A DNA stretch of 64,000 nt from Robiginitomaculum sp. (GCA_030949705.1 JAUZSF010000004.1:17501-81500), one strand, 5' to 3'. Positions 1 to 9,518 are shown, counted from the first letter of the stretch. A program made the numbers and translations. Notes: generated by a model from the letters alone, not told the origin.

Positions 1-374
1 GTCTTTTTTTGCAAGACACCAAGGTGTCTGTCGTCAAAAAACCCGCCGTCGCCCGACCGGGAATGGGGATTTAGTTCCCTTTCGCAGACATAGCAACCCC
101 TAATGTGCGCGAATCTGCATTTCCCTACACATAATTTTCACAAAGCCTATTTTATAAGGGTTTTTGCACTCCCTTTTTATGCGCTTTGTTGGGTCGCAAA
201 GGTTAACAAAGGTTCGTATCTGGCTCTATGCCTGCCAAACTCACTCCCCCTTATGGGACCAACGCCTGAGTCTGCGGCCAGCACACCTGTAAATAAGCCT
301 CCAGGCATGTCGGAAAGGCCCGATTCCCCGATTTGCCCCCTACCAGGATAAGAAGACACAAGTCAGGGGTCTAT

Positions 375-495
375 CCATCCTTCGAGGCTCTCTTCGTTCG
401 CACCTCAGGATAAGGGTCTTGTTCCTTTAACGACCGCCTCATACTGAGGTGTCCTGAGGTGGTGTGTAGCACCCACGAAGGGCCTCGAAGTATGG
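375..495. repeat. Inverted pair of dispersed repeat family A
   Basis: 375-415 (starts CCATCCTTCGAGGCTC, ends GCACCTCAGGATAAGG) and 437-495 (starts CCTCATACTGAGG, ends GGCCTCGAAGTATGG) are related elements in opposite orientation. A close relative of the first lies at 13843-13884 in the other orientation, and a shorter one at 58245-58279. All are between genes, as expected of a dispersed extragenic palindromic repeat. Confidence 0.7.
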
Positions 496-508
496 ATAGA
501 AGTATACC

Positions 509-545
509 CCACCAGCGCCCGTGTGGGATAAGGTTTTCCTATCCC
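509..545. repeat. 37-bp direct repeat, copy 1
   Basis: This copy begins CCACCAGCGCCCGTGTGGG and ends TTTTCCTATCCC. It is identical to 779-815. The sequence between the copies contains palindromes of repeat family B, so the unit may be a composite element duplicated with its neighbours. Confidence 0.75.
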
Positions 546-585
546 CGCCCCAAAAGCATGGCACCGACATAGAAACAATCTCTTT

Positions 586-620
586 CCTCTCCCGGGTGGG
601 AGAGGAATAAGGTGAGGGGG
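586..620. repeat. Palindromic repeat family B (copy 1)
   Basis: CCTCTCCC and GGGAGAGG form a hairpin around GGGT, followed by AATAA and GGTGAGGGGG. The same hairpin plus GGTGAGG tail recurs at 13709-13743, and in the opposite orientation at 660-696. Confidence 0.7.
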
Positions 621-659
621 CATAGGCTTAAAGGCAGAACCCTGACGTTTCTTCACTAT

Positions 660-696
660 CCCCTCACCCCGACCCTCTCCCCAAGGAGAGGGAGAA
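660..696. repeat. Palindromic repeat family B (inverted copy)
   Basis: The order here is CCCCTCACCCC, then CCCTCTCC, CAA and GGAGAGGG. This is the reverse orientation of the element at 586-620. The two face each other about 40 bp apart. Confidence 0.7.
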
Positions 697-778
697 ATCC
701 CGGCTTGGGTTAAGGCTGCTCTGGATTGCCGGGACAGGCCCGGCAAGGGCAGAGGTGGTGAAGTGCAACCATCATACG

Positions 779-815
779 CCACCAGCGCCCGTGTGGGATA
801 AGGTTTTCCTATCCC
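779..815. repeat. 37-bp direct repeat, copy 2
   Basis: Identical to 509-545. It is followed at once by the double palindrome at 821-888. Confidence 0.75.
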
Positions 816-820
816 ACCCC

Positions 821-888
821 GTCATGGCGGCGCAGGCCGCCATCCAACTTGATGCATCAACATGGATCCCGGCCTTCGCCGGGATGAC
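821..888. repeat. Double palindrome with the ATCCCGGC/GCCGGGAT hairpin
   Basis: Two perfect hairpins lie in tandem: ATGGCGGC/GCCGCCAT around GCAG (824-843), and ATCCCGGC/GCCGGGAT around CTTC (866-885). The second is a well-known kind of extragenic palindrome in proteobacterial genomes. No gene overlaps it. Confidence 0.75.
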
Positions 889-1179
889 ACACGAAGAGAA
901 GCAGATGAACTTATCCCCCCGCATAATACGTTTGAGGGGCAATGAGGGGTAAGGCTTACCCCTCGGCATGCCCGCTCTTACCCCTTATCGGCCCCTAAAG
1001 TTTACATAACAGACCCTGAAACGCCCCCCCTTTACCCCTTTTTACCCCTATGTATCCCTCAGATAAGCGGGGATAAAGCCAGGTTATGCCCGCCAGAGGC
1101 TGCTATACTATGATTATGCAATTTGATATGCACATCCGGGCGCAGTAAAAGGCAGGTCCATTAATGAAAGCCCATCATT

Positions 1180-1548
1180 ATGCGCCGCCTGCCCTCTCTT
1201 GCCCTGATTGCGATCCTGCGCGTCTACAAGGTCACGCTCAGCCCGGCCTTTGCCGCCATGGGGGTGCGTTGCCGGCACGAGCCCACCTGTTCCACCTATG
1301 GAATCGAGGCCATTGCCCGCCATGGGGCGTGGCGCGGCGGCTGGTTAACCCTTTCGCGCCTGCTGCGCTGTCATCCATTTGGCTCCCACGGCTTTGATCC
1401 GGTGCCACAAGTATTGGACAAAGCGCCGTTTTGGGCCATAAGCAAGTTGGGGGACTGGTCCTGGCGCGAACGCCCGCTGGATAAGGGTGGTGCAAGAACC
1501 TGTGTCCATGACAAAACAAGCCATGAAGAGCATAAAGAGTATGATTGA
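1180..1548 (+). CDS. yidD: Membrane protein insertion efficiency factor YidD
   Basis: YidD is a small inner-membrane-associated protein that helps YidC/Sec insert proteins into the membrane. The 122-residue product has the family pattern: an amphipathic N-terminus, then the Cys-rich stretch [19 protein letters not shown] at about residues 30-50, and the signature [16 protein letters not shown] near residues 65-80. The family usually ends soon after that, so the last 40 residues are a nonconserved tail. The tail's coding sequence overlaps the start region of thrS in another frame, so the two are probably cotranscribed. In many bacteria yidD sits beside rnpA and yidC; here it is next to thrS, so its role is read from sequence alone. 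Confidence 0.88.
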   Translation: MRRLPSLALIAILRVYKVTLSPAFAAMGVRCRHEPTCSTYGIEAIARHGAWRGGWLTLSRLLRCHPFGSHGFDPVPQVLDKAPFWAISKLGDWSWRERPLDKGGARTCVHDKTSHEEHKEYD

Positions 1549-3475
1549 TCTGGAATTTCCCGACGGCTCGCACCGTCAGTTTGAAGACGGGGCAACGGGC
1601 CTGGACGTGGCGATGGATATTTCGCCCGGACTGGCCAAGCAGGCTTTTGCCATCACCCTGAATGGCGAGCTGCGCGATTTAAACCGCGAGATTGAGAAAA
1701 ACGGCACCGTGCGCATTATCACCGCCCGCGATCCCGAAGGGTTGGAGCTGATCCGCCATGATGCCGCCCACGTGCTGGCCGAGGCGGTGCAGGAGCTGTT
1801 TCCCGGCACGCAAGTGACCATCGGCCCCATCATTGAAGATGGCTTTTATTATGACTTTGCGCGCGAAGAGCCGTTTTCCACCGAGGATTTCGAGAAGATC
1901 GAAGCCAAAATGGCCGAAATCATCGCCCGCAATGAACCCATTACGCGCGAAGTGTGGGATCGCAATGAGGCCATCGCGCTGTTTGAAAAAATGGGCGAAA
2001 AATTCAAGGCCGAGCTAATATCGGATCTGCCCGAAGACGAGACCATCACGCTTTACCGTCAGGGAAACTGGGTGGATTTGTGCAAGGGGCCGCATTTGCC
2101 CTCCACGGGCAAAATCCCCAAGGCCTATAAATTGATGAAACTGGCCGGGGCCTATTGGCGCGGTGATTCGTCGCGCGAACAGTTACAGCGTATTTACGGT
2201 ACCGCCTGGACCAACCCCAAAGAGCTGCGCGCCTATCTGACCCGTCTGGAAGAAGCGGAAAAACGCGATCATCGCCGCCTTGGCAACGCGCTGAACCTGT
2301 TTCACTTTCAGGAAGAGGCCCAGGGTCAGGTTTTCTGGCATCCCAATGGCTGGACGCTGTATCGTGCCGTGCAGGATTATATGCGTCGCCGCCAGATCGG
2401 CGCCGGGTATGAGGAAATCCATACGCCGCAATTGATGGACCGCAAGTTCTGGGAACAATCGGGCCATTGGGAAAAATACCGTGAGCACATGTTCATTTCC
2501 TCGATTGATCAGGAAGACAAGGTGCTGGCGGTCAAACCGATGAACTGTCCCTGTCATGTGCAGGTGTTCAACCATGGGCAGAAATCCTATCGCGATCTGC
2601 CCTTGCGCCTGGCCGAATTTGGCTCTTGCCATCGTTATGAACCCTCCGGGGCCTTGCATGGCCTGATGCGGGTGCGCGCCTTTACCCAGGATGATGCGCA
2701 CATTTTCTGTCGCGAAGACCAGATCACCGATGAAGTCAAAGCGTTCTGCACCTTGTTGCAATCGGTCTATGCCGATTTTGGCTTTACGGATGTTCAGGTG
2801 CGCTTTGCCGACCGGCCAGATAAGCGCGTTGGCTCGGACGAGGTCTGGGACAAGGCCGAAGCGGCCTTGAAGACCGCCGCCGATGCGACCGGACTGGAGG
2901 TTGTGCACAATCCCGGCGATGGGGCGTTTTACGGGCCCAAGCTGGACTTTGTGCTTAGAGATGCCATTGGCCGCGAATGGCAAACCGGCACCATACAGGC
3001 GGACTTCACCCTGCCGGAACGTCTGGATGCCTCTTATGTGGGGCAGGATGGCGAAAAACATCGCCCGATCATGTTGCACCGGGCGATTTTGGGATCGTTC
3101 GAGCGCTTTTTGGGCATTTTGCTGGAACACCATGCGGGCAATCTGCCTCTGTGGCTGGCCCCGGTCCAGGTGGTGGTGACCACCATCACCACCGACACCA
3201 ATGCGTATGCCCAGGAAGCCGCCGATATTCTGAGTGCGGCGGGCCTGCGGGTGAAAACCGATCTGCGCAACGAAAAGATTAATTACAAGGTGCGCGAGCA
3301 CAGCCATGCCAAAGTGCCGGTGATTGCCGTGGCCGGGCACCGCGAAGCGGACGAGCGGACATTGGCCCTGCGGTTCCTGGGCGAAGGTGGCAAGCACCAA
3401 CAGGTGATGAGCCTGGACGAGGTGATTGCAGACCTGAGCGTGCGCGCGGCCCCGCCGGACCTGAAACCACACTGA
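1541..3475 (+). CDS. thrS: Threonine--tRNA ligase
   Basis: ThrS charges tRNA-Thr with threonine and hydrolyses mischarged Ser-tRNA-Thr in its editing domain. The order matches the family: an N-terminal TGS domain ([17 protein letters not shown]), an editing domain with [11 protein letters not shown], the class II catalytic core ([10 protein letters not shown] with the zinc-binding Cys, DDAHIF and [12 protein letters not shown] with zinc His and motif 3), and a C-terminal anticodon-binding domain. The ATG at 1541 gives 644 residues, the usual length, and begins exactly at the TGS domain; in-frame ATGs at 1508 and 1523 are alternatives. The gene overlaps the end of yidD, and its stop lies 1 bp before the next start. 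I see no T-box or other leader control. Confidence 0.96.
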   Translation: MIDLEFPDGSHRQFEDGATGLDVAMDISPGLAKQAFAITLNGELRDLNREIEKNGTVRIITARDPEGLELIRHDAAHVLAEAVQELFPGTQVTIGPIIEDGFYYDFAREEPFSTEDFEKIEAKMAEIIARNEPITREVWDRNEAIALFEKMGEKFKAELISDLPEDETITLYRQGNWVDLCKGPHLPSTGKIPKAYKLMKLAGAYWRGDSSREQLQRIYGTAWTNPKELRAYLTRLEEAEKRDHRRLGNALNLFHFQEEAQGQVFWHPNGWTLYRAVQDYMRRRQIGAGYEEIHTPQLMDRKFWEQSGHWEKYREHMFISSIDQEDKVLAVKPMNCPCHVQVFNHGQKSYRDLPLRLAEFGSCHRYEPSGALHGLMRVRAFTQDDAHIFCREDQITDEVKAFCTLLQSVYADFGFTDVQVRFADRPDKRVGSDEVWDKAEAALKTAADATGLEVVHNPGDGAFYGPKLDFVLRDAIGREWQTGTIQADFTLPERLDASYVGQDGEKHRPIMLHRAILGSFERFLGILLEHHAGNLPLWLAPVQVVVTTITTDTNAYAQEAADILSAAGLRVKTDLRNEKINYKVREHSHAKVPVIAVAGHREADERTLALRFLGEGGKHQQVMSLDEVIADLSVRAAPPDLKPH

Positions 3476-3476
3476 T

Positions 3477-4682
3477 ATGACAGAGGGTCAGCCAGAACAG
3501 GGTTGGCGTCGCCCCCTGGCTGTGGCCTTCGGGTTTGTCCTGATTGCGCTGTTCGTCATGGCCGGGGCGCTGGGGGTGGCCATTGCGGTGGCACTCACCG
3601 CCCTGATCGCCCTGCCGCCCTGGCGGGATCTGCGGCGTTTATTGCCGCTAGATCTGGCCCATTCAGTGTTTCTGATCTTCATCGCCTGGGCCTGGGCCAG
3701 TACCATTTGGTCCCCCTATGAGCGTTCGGGACAGGCCTTGCACATGGTGGCCGGTGCGTTTTTGTATCCCCTATTTGTGTTTACGGTTTTCACCTTGCAC
3801 GGCCAAGCCAGGCAGATGGTTTTGCGGGTGGCGCTCTTTAGCGGCTCGGTCATGGTACTGCCCTATATTCTGGAGGGCACGACCGGTTTCATTTCACATT
3901 TCTACGCCACCGGCGGCCCGCGGGAAAACATGTTGCGCGATGCCACCCGGGGCATCAGTGCCATTGTCATGGCCACCCCGGCGCTGGCGGCCTTGTGGAT
4001 ACTCAATTATGAAGGACGAACCGGCAAGATTGCCGCCGCGGTGCTGGTGGCGCTGATCGCCATTGTATCCATACAGTTTCATCTGTTTGCCGCGGTGCTG
4101 GCCCTGATTCTGGGGGGCGCTTTTTTCGCCGCGGGTTATCGCTGGCCCCGGTCCACCATTTTGATGGTCACGCTGAGCTTTTTAATCATGCTGTTATTGG
4201 CCCCCATGATCATGCCGGTCTTTGCCAGCCCACTGGATGGTATGGATTTGCCATTTTCCTGGGAATGGCGGGTAAAAATGTGGCCCTATACCGGGGCCCA
4301 GATCAACATTCATCCGCTTTTCGGATGGGGGCTGGATGCCTCGCGATCCTTTACCAGTGATCATTTTGAATTACATGGCTATTCCCTTAAATATCTGGCT
4401 CAGCATCCCCATAATGTAGGCCTGCAGGTCTGGCTGGAAACCGGGCTGATCGGGGCATTATTACTGGCAACCTCCATGGCGCTTTTGGGCATTCGCCTGT
4501 CGGCAACGCCGGGATTGTCGCGCATGCAGGCCGCCGCCATCAGTGCCAGTGCCGGCGTGGTTTTGGTGTTTTTCTCGGTTACCTATGGGGCCTGGCAGGA
4601 ATGGTTATGGGCCAGCATTGCTTGGGTAGCGGCCCTGTGTGTACTGGTCGGCACCCCCAGACATGCCCGGGAATTGCCATGA
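3477..4682 (+). CDS. O-antigen ligase/polymerase family membrane protein
   Basis: This is a polytopic inner-membrane protein of 401 residues, about ten hydrophobic segments long. A large periplasmic loop at about residues 250-310 is followed by HPHNVGLQVWLETGLIG. The pattern PHN-x-LQ-W-LE-G, with its His after a long loop, is typical of the Wzy/WaaL (O-antigen ligase) superfamily, which transfers lipid-linked glycans in the periplasm. Ligase and polymerase cannot be told apart from sequence. The start is 1 bp after the thrS stop, and the end overlaps the next glycosyltransferase by ATGA, so the two are translationally coupled and probably serve the same surface polysaccharide. Confidence 0.85.
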   Translation: MTEGQPEQGWRRPLAVAFGFVLIALFVMAGALGVAIAVALTALIALPPWRDLRRLLPLDLAHSVFLIFIAWAWASTIWSPYERSGQALHMVAGAFLYPLFVFTVFTLHGQARQMVLRVALFSGSVMVLPYILEGTTGFISHFYATGGPRENMLRDATRGISAIVMATPALAALWILNYEGRTGKIAAAVLVALIAIVSIQFHLFAAVLALILGGAFFAAGYRWPRSTILMVTLSFLIMLLLAPMIMPVFASPLDGMDLPFSWEWRVKMWPYTGAQINIHPLFGWGLDASRSFTSDHFELHGYSLKYLAQHPHNVGLQVWLETGLIGALLLATSMALLGIRLSATPGLSRMQAAAISASAGVVLVFFSVTYGAWQEWLWASIAWVAALCVLVGTPRHARELP

Positions 4683-5551
4683 GCATCAGCACCATCATTG
4701 TCAGCTATAAAACCGGCCCGGCCCTGCATGAATGTGTCAAGGCAGTGCTGGCCTCGCCCCGGATTGAAGAGCTGATCATTGTCGATAATGGCAATGATCC
4801 GGCCATGCAGACCTGGATGGATATTCAGGCCCAAAAACATCCCCCCATCACCATTATACGTGGCCAGGGGAATGTGGGGTTTGCCAGAGCCTGTAATCTG
4901 GGCGCGCGGTCTGCCACAGGCGAGGTATTTTTGTTTTTGAACCCGGACGCCATTTTACAGCCCGGCACCATGAACTTGCTGCAAACCGCGCTGGATGAAG
5001 CCCCCGCCGGTTCCATTATCGGGGCACGCCTGATGAACCCCGATGGCAGCGAACAACGCGGTTCGCGCCGGGGGCGACTGACCCCCTGGTCGGCGCTGGT
5101 CAGCATGACCGGCCTGGGGCGCTTTGCTCATGTGCATCCGGTCTTTACCGATATGCATCAGGAAAACCAGCCGGTGCCTGATACCCCCGTGGCGGTTCAT
5201 GCCATTAGCGGCGCGTGTATGCTGATATCGCGGGCGGACTATCAACACCTTGGCGGTTTTGACGAAAGCTATTTTCTGCATGTTGAAGATCTGGACCTGT
5301 GCCGCCGGGTGCGCCAGCAGGGCGGCAAGGTTATTTTCGTGCCCCAGGCCCGCATCATGCATTACGGTTCGACCAGCAAAAGCAATCGCCTGATTGTTGA
5401 CTGGCACAAGGCCACCGGTCTGGTCCGGTATTTTGTGCGCTTTTCTCATTCACCACTGGAAACGCTGGGGGCCTGGCTATTGGCTGCTCCTATTATTGGC
5501 GCCGTGATGCTGCGCTCCATTGCTATCACCTTGAAAGAACGCCTGCTTTAG
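4679..5551 (+). CDS. Family 2 glycosyltransferase (rhamnosyltransferase-like)
   Basis: A GT-A fold glycosyltransferase of 290 residues acting at the cytoplasmic face of the membrane. Visible features are the N-terminal strand and nucleotide site ISTIIVSYKTGP and VDNGND, the metal-site region LFLNPDA, and the acceptor/catalytic motif GGFDESYFLHVEDLDLCRR, which is strongest in WbbL-type rhamnosyltransferases. A hydrophobic C-terminal segment could anchor it. The start overlaps the stop of the ligase-like gene (ATGA). The end overlaps the convergent HMG-CoA lyase gene by 4 bp. The sugar and acceptor cannot be read from sequence. Confidence 0.87.
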   Translation: MSISTIIVSYKTGPALHECVKAVLASPRIEELIIVDNGNDPAMQTWMDIQAQKHPPITIIRGQGNVGFARACNLGARSATGEVFLFLNPDAILQPGTMNLLQTALDEAPAGSIIGARLMNPDGSEQRGSRRGRLTPWSALVSMTGLGRFAHVHPVFTDMHQENQPVPDTPVAVHAISGACMLISRADYQHLGGFDESYFLHVEDLDLCRRVRQQGGKVIFVPQARIMHYGSTSKSNRLIVDWHKATGLVRYFVRFSHSPLETLGAWLLAAPIIGAVMLRSIAITLKERLL

Positions 5552-6444
5552 GTTGGAAACGGTCCGGCCTTGGGCAATAATGCGGGCACATCATGGCCAA
5601 GCGCGTCCGCCAGCCAGCGCGAGGTTTCAATCATTTTTTTCAGGCTTATGCCGGTGTCAAAACCACCGCGATGCAGCATGTAAAGCACGTCTTCGGTTGG
5701 CACATTGCCGGTGGCGGCGGGCGCAAACGGGCAACCGCCAATGCCCCCGCACGAGGCATCGACAATACTGACCCCGGCGGTGATCGCCGCATGAATATTG
5801 GCCAAAGCCGTATTGCGGGTATTGTGAAAATGCACCCTGAGCGGCACGTCCCCCACCGCCGCCCGCACCGCGGCCAGACGCGCCGTCACGTCCCAGGGAT
5901 CGGCCACGCCAATGGTGTCCCCAAGGGCAATTTCGCAGGCCCCGGCGGCCGCCGCGCGCCCGGCCAGAGTCGCCAAACGCGCCATAGGCACCTCGCCATC
6001 AAACGGATCACCAAAGGCCACCGAAATGGTTGCGGCAATGGGCACCCCTTCATCATGGGCCAAAATGGCAATGCGTTCGAACAGGGCTGCGGTTTCATCG
6101 GGCGTGGCCTTTTGATTTTTCAAGCCAAAACCGGCGCTGGCCACCATCACGAAATTGATCTCGTCACAGCCTGCATCCAGCGCCCGGCGCAGGCCCCGTT
6201 CATTCAGGGCCAGACCGATATATTTGACTCCGTCATGACGAGGCAGCGCGCCCATAATGGCATCGCTGTCGGCCATGGCGGGCACCAGTTTGGGATGTAC
6301 GAAGCTGGCCACTTCCATGCGTTTGACCCCGGCATCAACCAGGCGCGCAATGAATTCCAGCTTCACCCCGGTATCCAGCAAAGTCGGGTCATTTTGCAGG
6401 CCGTCCCGGGGGCCGACTTCAACAATTTCAATCTGGCGGCTCAT
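5548..6444 (-). CDS. Hydroxymethylglutaryl-CoA lyase
   Basis: This lyase cleaves HMG-CoA to acetoacetate and acetyl-CoA, the last step of leucine degradation and of the acyclic-terpene route. The 298-residue product is a DRE-TIM barrel enzyme. EVGPRDGLQN carries the metal-binding Asp and catalytic Arg, HFHNTRN carries metal His residues, and GGIGGCPFAPAATGNVPTED contains the active-site Cys loop. The start overlaps the stop of the upstream ArnT-like gene by 17 bp on the same strand, an odd operon partner for a catabolic enzyme. Its natural partners, a carboxylase pair and acyl-CoA dehydrogenases, lie at 38-46 kb. Confidence 0.93.
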   Translation of the reverse strand: MSRQIEIVEVGPRDGLQNDPTLLDTGVKLEFIARLVDAGVKRMEVASFVHPKLVPAMADSDAIMGALPRHDGVKYIGLALNERGLRRALDAGCDEINFVMVASAGFGLKNQKATPDETAALFERIAILAHDEGVPIAATISVAFGDPFDGEVPMARLATLAGRAAAAGACEIALGDTIGVADPWDVTARLAAVRAAVGDVPLRVHFHNTRNTALANIHAAITAGVSIVDASCGGIGGCPFAPAATGNVPTEDVLYMLHRGGFDTGISLKKMIETSRWLADALGHDVPALLPKAGPFPT

Positions 6445-8083
6445 GGTATGATGGTTTCCTTTTGGGGCTCAGCACATACACCCGCGCCGATTGCCCTTTG
6501 GTGTAATTGTATCCTTCAACCACCCCCAGTGTCACGACATCCTGTTCAGTCCCATCCCGTGCCGCATCAAAGCGGGAACGTTGGCGTTCTTCCACCAGCA
6601 CCACCTGCCCCTTTGCAAACGCCTGGGCCGCCGCCTCGGGGGTGGCAAACCAGACCTGACCACCGCTTTGAAACACCAGGCTGGGCAAAGCAATGCCCGT
6701 TGCGGCGATGGCGGGTTGATTGACCAGCCCTTTAGGTAATTGCCCATTTTCTGCCAACAATTCGGTCAGGGTTTGGGCTGGAAAAAGGGCCTGCAAAGCA
6801 GGCAGAGATTTGGCCCGCATTTGAAGATGAAGACTAAGCGCGGTCAGCACGGCCAGCGTTGCCGCCTTGTACGCTTTTTTATCAATAAGGAAGCCAACAG
6901 CACCCAGTGACAGCACGGAAAAACTTATAAAATTTTCCCAGCGGATTTCACCAAGCCCTGTAGTGCGTAACAATAACCCATACAAAACGATAACAGCCGC
7001 CGGCGCCGCCATCGTCAAGACAACACCGGCCCATGAGATCCGGCGCGTTTTGGCCAAATGCTCCACCCCCAGCCCAGCGACCAGCGCCAGGGCGGGGTAG
7101 ACCGGCAAAGGATAGTGCACCAGTTTGGTGGGGATCAGTTCGATCAGCACCCACCAGGGCAGCACCCAGGCCAGCAAAAAATGCCAATCAGGACCGCTTG
7201 CCCCCACGTCATGGCGCGCCGTCCAAAGCCGGGCAATCCCCGCGGGCACAAAGATACTGGCCGGAAACAGCATCAGGATCAATGACACCACATACACCCC
7301 CGGCAAACCGCCATGGGTTTCCTGCGCCCGCCACAATTTGGGCAAGAGATCACCACCCACCGCCTCTTTTATAAAACCGCCATCAGTGCCGCTTTGCATC
7401 AGGATCAGCCATGGGCCCACCATCAGCGCCGCCAGCACCAACCCCGGCCAGTGCCGTAAGGGACGCATCCAGCGGGTCTGCCCTTCCCAGCGCCACAGTA
7501 CCAAAAGCACCAGGGCCGCAATCAAAGGCGTGATCGGGCCCTTAATCAAAATGCCGCCCGCCAAAGCGGGCCAGAAAACCAGCGCCAGACGCCGGTCATC
7601 GCCATGACGAAGATGCGCCAGCGCCGCCATGGCCAGTGTGGTCATACCCACCAGCATGGCATCGGTTTTGGCAATCCCGCCCTCGCTGGCCAGAAGCAGG
7701 CTAGGGGCCAGCAATAGCGACCCCCAAAAGGCGGCGCGCTCCCCCACCAGCGCACACCCACCCCAATACATCGCCAGCGCCGCCAGCAAGGCGCCCAGAA
7801 CCGATGGCAGGCGCCAGGCCCAGATCTGGCGGGTTTCCAATTGACCAAACAGGCGCGCCGAGGCTGCCTGCATCCAATAAATGCCCGCCGGTTTGGCATT
7901 ACGGGGCGCATCCAGAAACCGGATATGCAGATAATCACCACTTTGTGCCATTTGCGCGCTGGCCTGGGCAAAGCGGGCTTCGTCCACATCCAGCACCGGC
8001 ATAGTGAATACACCAGCCAGCGAGGCCACCACCGACACCACCGCGATCAGCAAAGCATGGCGCCCTGAAAACACGTTTTGCAT
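6428..8083 (-). CDS. ArnT-like GT-C family glycosyltransferase
   Basis: An integral membrane transferase of about 551 residues that moves a sugar from a polyprenyl-phosphate donor onto a lipid or protein acceptor in the periplasm. The acidic first-loop motif VLDVDEARFAQASAQM is diagnostic of the PMT/ArnT group. It is followed by SGDYLHIRFLDAPRNAKPAGIYW-type sequence as in ArnT, then many hydrophobic segments and a soluble C-terminal domain. I place the start at the ATG beginning MQNVFSG; a few upstream residues are possible. The divergent GT2 gene at 8126 is a likely donor-making partner. Acceptor and sugar are unknown. Confidence 0.86.
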   Translation of the reverse strand: MQNVFSGRHALLIAVVSVVASLAGVFTMPVLDVDEARFAQASAQMAQSGDYLHIRFLDAPRNAKPAGIYWMQAASARLFGQLETRQIWAWRLPSVLGALLAALAMYWGGCALVGERAAFWGSLLLAPSLLLASEGGIAKTDAMLVGMTTLAMAALAHLRHGDDRRLALVFWPALAGGILIKGPITPLIAALVLLVLWRWEGQTRWMRPLRHWPGLVLAALMVGPWLILMQSGTDGGFIKEAVGGDLLPKLWRAQETHGGLPGVYVVSLILMLFPASIFVPAGIARLWTARHDVGASGPDWHFLLAWVLPWWVLIELIPTKLVHYPLPVYPALALVAGLGVEHLAKTRRISWAGVVLTMAAPAAVIVLYGLLLRTTGLGEIRWENFISFSVLSLGAVGFLIDKKAYKAATLAVLTALSLHLQMRAKSLPALQALFPAQTLTELLAENGQLPKGLVNQPAIAATGIALPSLVFQSGGQVWFATPEAAAQAFAKGQVVLVEERQRSRFDAARDGTEQDVVTLGVVEGYNYTKGQSARVYVLSPKRKPSYHEPPD

Positions 8084-8125
8084 ACTTTCCCTTGCCAATC
8101 ATACCCAGCACGCAATAGTGCGCCC

Positions 8126-8851
8126 ATGGAAGAGGTTAGTCTTAGCATTGTTGTTCCGGTCTTCAATGAAGAAGGCAATGCCGTACGTCTGGCCCACGAA
8201 ATCGCCGACGTTTTTAAAGACACATCCTATGAAATGATCTTTGTCGATGATGCCAGTACCGATGCAACCTTGGGCACCTTAGTGGTGGCCAAGGCCGACC
8301 TGCCCACCTTGCGGGTGTTGCACCACCAAAAAAATGCCGGGCAAAGCCGGGCCATTCGTACCGGCGCCTTGGCGGCCAAAGGGGAAATACTGGGCATTCT
8401 GGACGGAGATGGGCAGAACGATCCGGCGGATCTGCCCATGCTTCTGGATCATTATCAGACCACCGCACCAAGGCCGGGCATGGTGACCGGCGAGCGCCTG
8501 AAACGTCAGGATCATTGGAACAAACGTCTTGCTTCCAAACTGGGCAATGCCATACGTGGCCTTATTTTACGAGATGGCATTCGTGATGCCGGATGCGGAT
8601 TAAAAATATTGTCACGGCAGACCTATCTGCGCTTACCGTTTTTTGATCACCAGCACCGCTATATGGCCGCCCTGACTATCCGCGAGGGCCTTAAGGTGGC
8701 CACCCTGCCGGTCCGCCACCGACCCCGGCAAAGCGGGCAATCCAAATACAGCAATTTTGGGCGTCTGGCCGTTTCCATACGCGATATTCTGGGGGTGATG
8801 TGGCTGCAATCACGGGCGCGCCGGCCAGGGGACATTGCGGAAAAACAATAA
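8126..8851 (+). CDS. Polyprenyl-phosphate glycosyltransferase (DPM/ArnC-like GT2)
   Basis: A GT2 enzyme that most likely loads a sugar onto undecaprenyl phosphate at the cytoplasmic face. The 241-residue product shows SIVVPVFNEEGNAVRL, VDDASTDAT, the metal-binding ILDGDGQNDP, and the catalytic-loop region RDAGCGLKI with QHRYMAA after it, all typical of dolichyl/polyprenyl-phosphate mannosyl- or ArnC-type transferases. It lacks the C-terminal transmembrane pair found in many GtrB/ArnC proteins, so it is probably soluble or peripheral. It is divergent from the ArnT-like gene with only about 40 bp between starts, and the pair probably acts as donor synthase and donor user. Confidence 0.85.
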   Translation: MEEVSLSIVVPVFNEEGNAVRLAHEIADVFKDTSYEMIFVDDASTDATLGTLVVAKADLPTLRVLHHQKNAGQSRAIRTGALAAKGEILGILDGDGQNDPADLPMLLDHYQTTAPRPGMVTGERLKRQDHWNKRLASKLGNAIRGLILRDGIRDAGCGLKILSRQTYLRLPFFDHQHRYMAALTIREGLKVATLPVRHRPRQSGQSKYSNFGRLAVSIRDILGVMWLQSRARRPGDIAEKQ

Positions 8852-8981
8852 TACTTATCTGTCAGCAGCTTAATGAAAAAAATAGCAAATTTCTAAGTGT
8901 ATGAAGAAATACTTTTTATTTATCCAATAATTAGTAGCGCTTTATATTGCAGTAAAATCAAATAAATGGCATACATATTTC

Positions 8982-9515
8982 ATGCGGTGGAACCCTTTTA
9001 TATACGAAGGTATTGAACACGACCTTTCGCATCTGCACCCATTTAATATGGTAGCAATTCAACCCTCTAAAAAGGACCTTCCAGAGAAACAGTTTCACTT
9101 TAGAGTATCTTTTTCGATACACTGCTTTACAAAAGCTAAATCCTCCAAAGAGGAGGATGATCTTTTTTATAGAGACAATAGAGAAACAAGAGTTTTTTGC
9201 TTTGATAGATACCGGCTATCATTCCACTTACCTGAAATAATCAGGGGCATTCACGAAAAACGATGCTTACATACAGGAAAGGGAAATTTTTTTATCATAG
9301 AATTAGTGATAGAAGGAGGTGTTAAAATAGAATACGAAATTTATTTTGATATATCCAAACCTAGATCCAGAAACGATCCTCTACGGATGTACATTCAAAG
9401 CGCTTATGTACGTGATGAAGCAAACAAGAAATTTAGGCCCAAAACTAGGAAAATTAATTTCTTCGTTATTGCCCATAACAGAAGTACAAACAAGCCAATA
9501 AAGGTATCTCCATAA
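8982..9515 (+). CDS. Orphan AT-rich protein of unknown function
   Basis: I do not recognise this family. The 177-residue product reads as a genuine protein: well-spaced hydrophobic residues with no low complexity, conserved-looking aromatic/charged clusters (YEGIEHDLSHLHPF near the start, FDRYRLSFHLPEII and TGKGNFFIIEL in the middle, YIQSAYVRD near the end), and no signal peptide or membrane segment. It looks beta-rich and cytosolic. Base composition is clearly more AT-rich than either neighbour, and codon use is different, suggesting transfer. It stands alone, with an AT-rich leader of 130 bp and a hairpin terminator 4 bp after its stop. Confidence 0.7.
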   Translation: MRWNPFIYEGIEHDLSHLHPFNMVAIQPSKKDLPEKQFHFRVSFSIHCFTKAKSSKEEDDLFYRDNRETRVFCFDRYRLSFHLPEIIRGIHEKRCLHTGKGNFFIIELVIEGGVKIEYEIYFDISKPRSRNDPLRMYIQSAYVRDEANKKFRPKTRKINFFVIAHNRSTNKPIKVSP

Positions 9516-9518
9516 ACG

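Larger units (their letters stand above)
1..1179. other. Gene-free, repeat-rich intergenic stretch
   Basis: I find no credible gene in these roughly 1.2 kb. The short open frames here lack recognisable domains and run through palindromic repeats. The stretch holds an inverted pair of one repeat family, two palindromes of a CCTCTCCC/GGGAGAGG family, a 37-bp direct repeat about 270 bp apart, and a double palindrome ending in an ATCCCGGC/GCCGGGAT hairpin; each is listed separately. The last 250 bp before yidD are rich in runs of C (several copies of TACCCCTT-like sequence), and no promoter stands out. Confidence 0.6.

Noticed and set aside
405-782. 125-codon minus-strand frame in the first kilobase
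   Set aside because: It reads through repeat families A and B and has the usual repeat-encoded strings; no real gene features.
2183-3472. 429-codon open frame antisense to thrS
   Set aside because: It is a shadow of the thrS codon pattern; the thrS reading has full aminoacyl-tRNA synthetase motifs.
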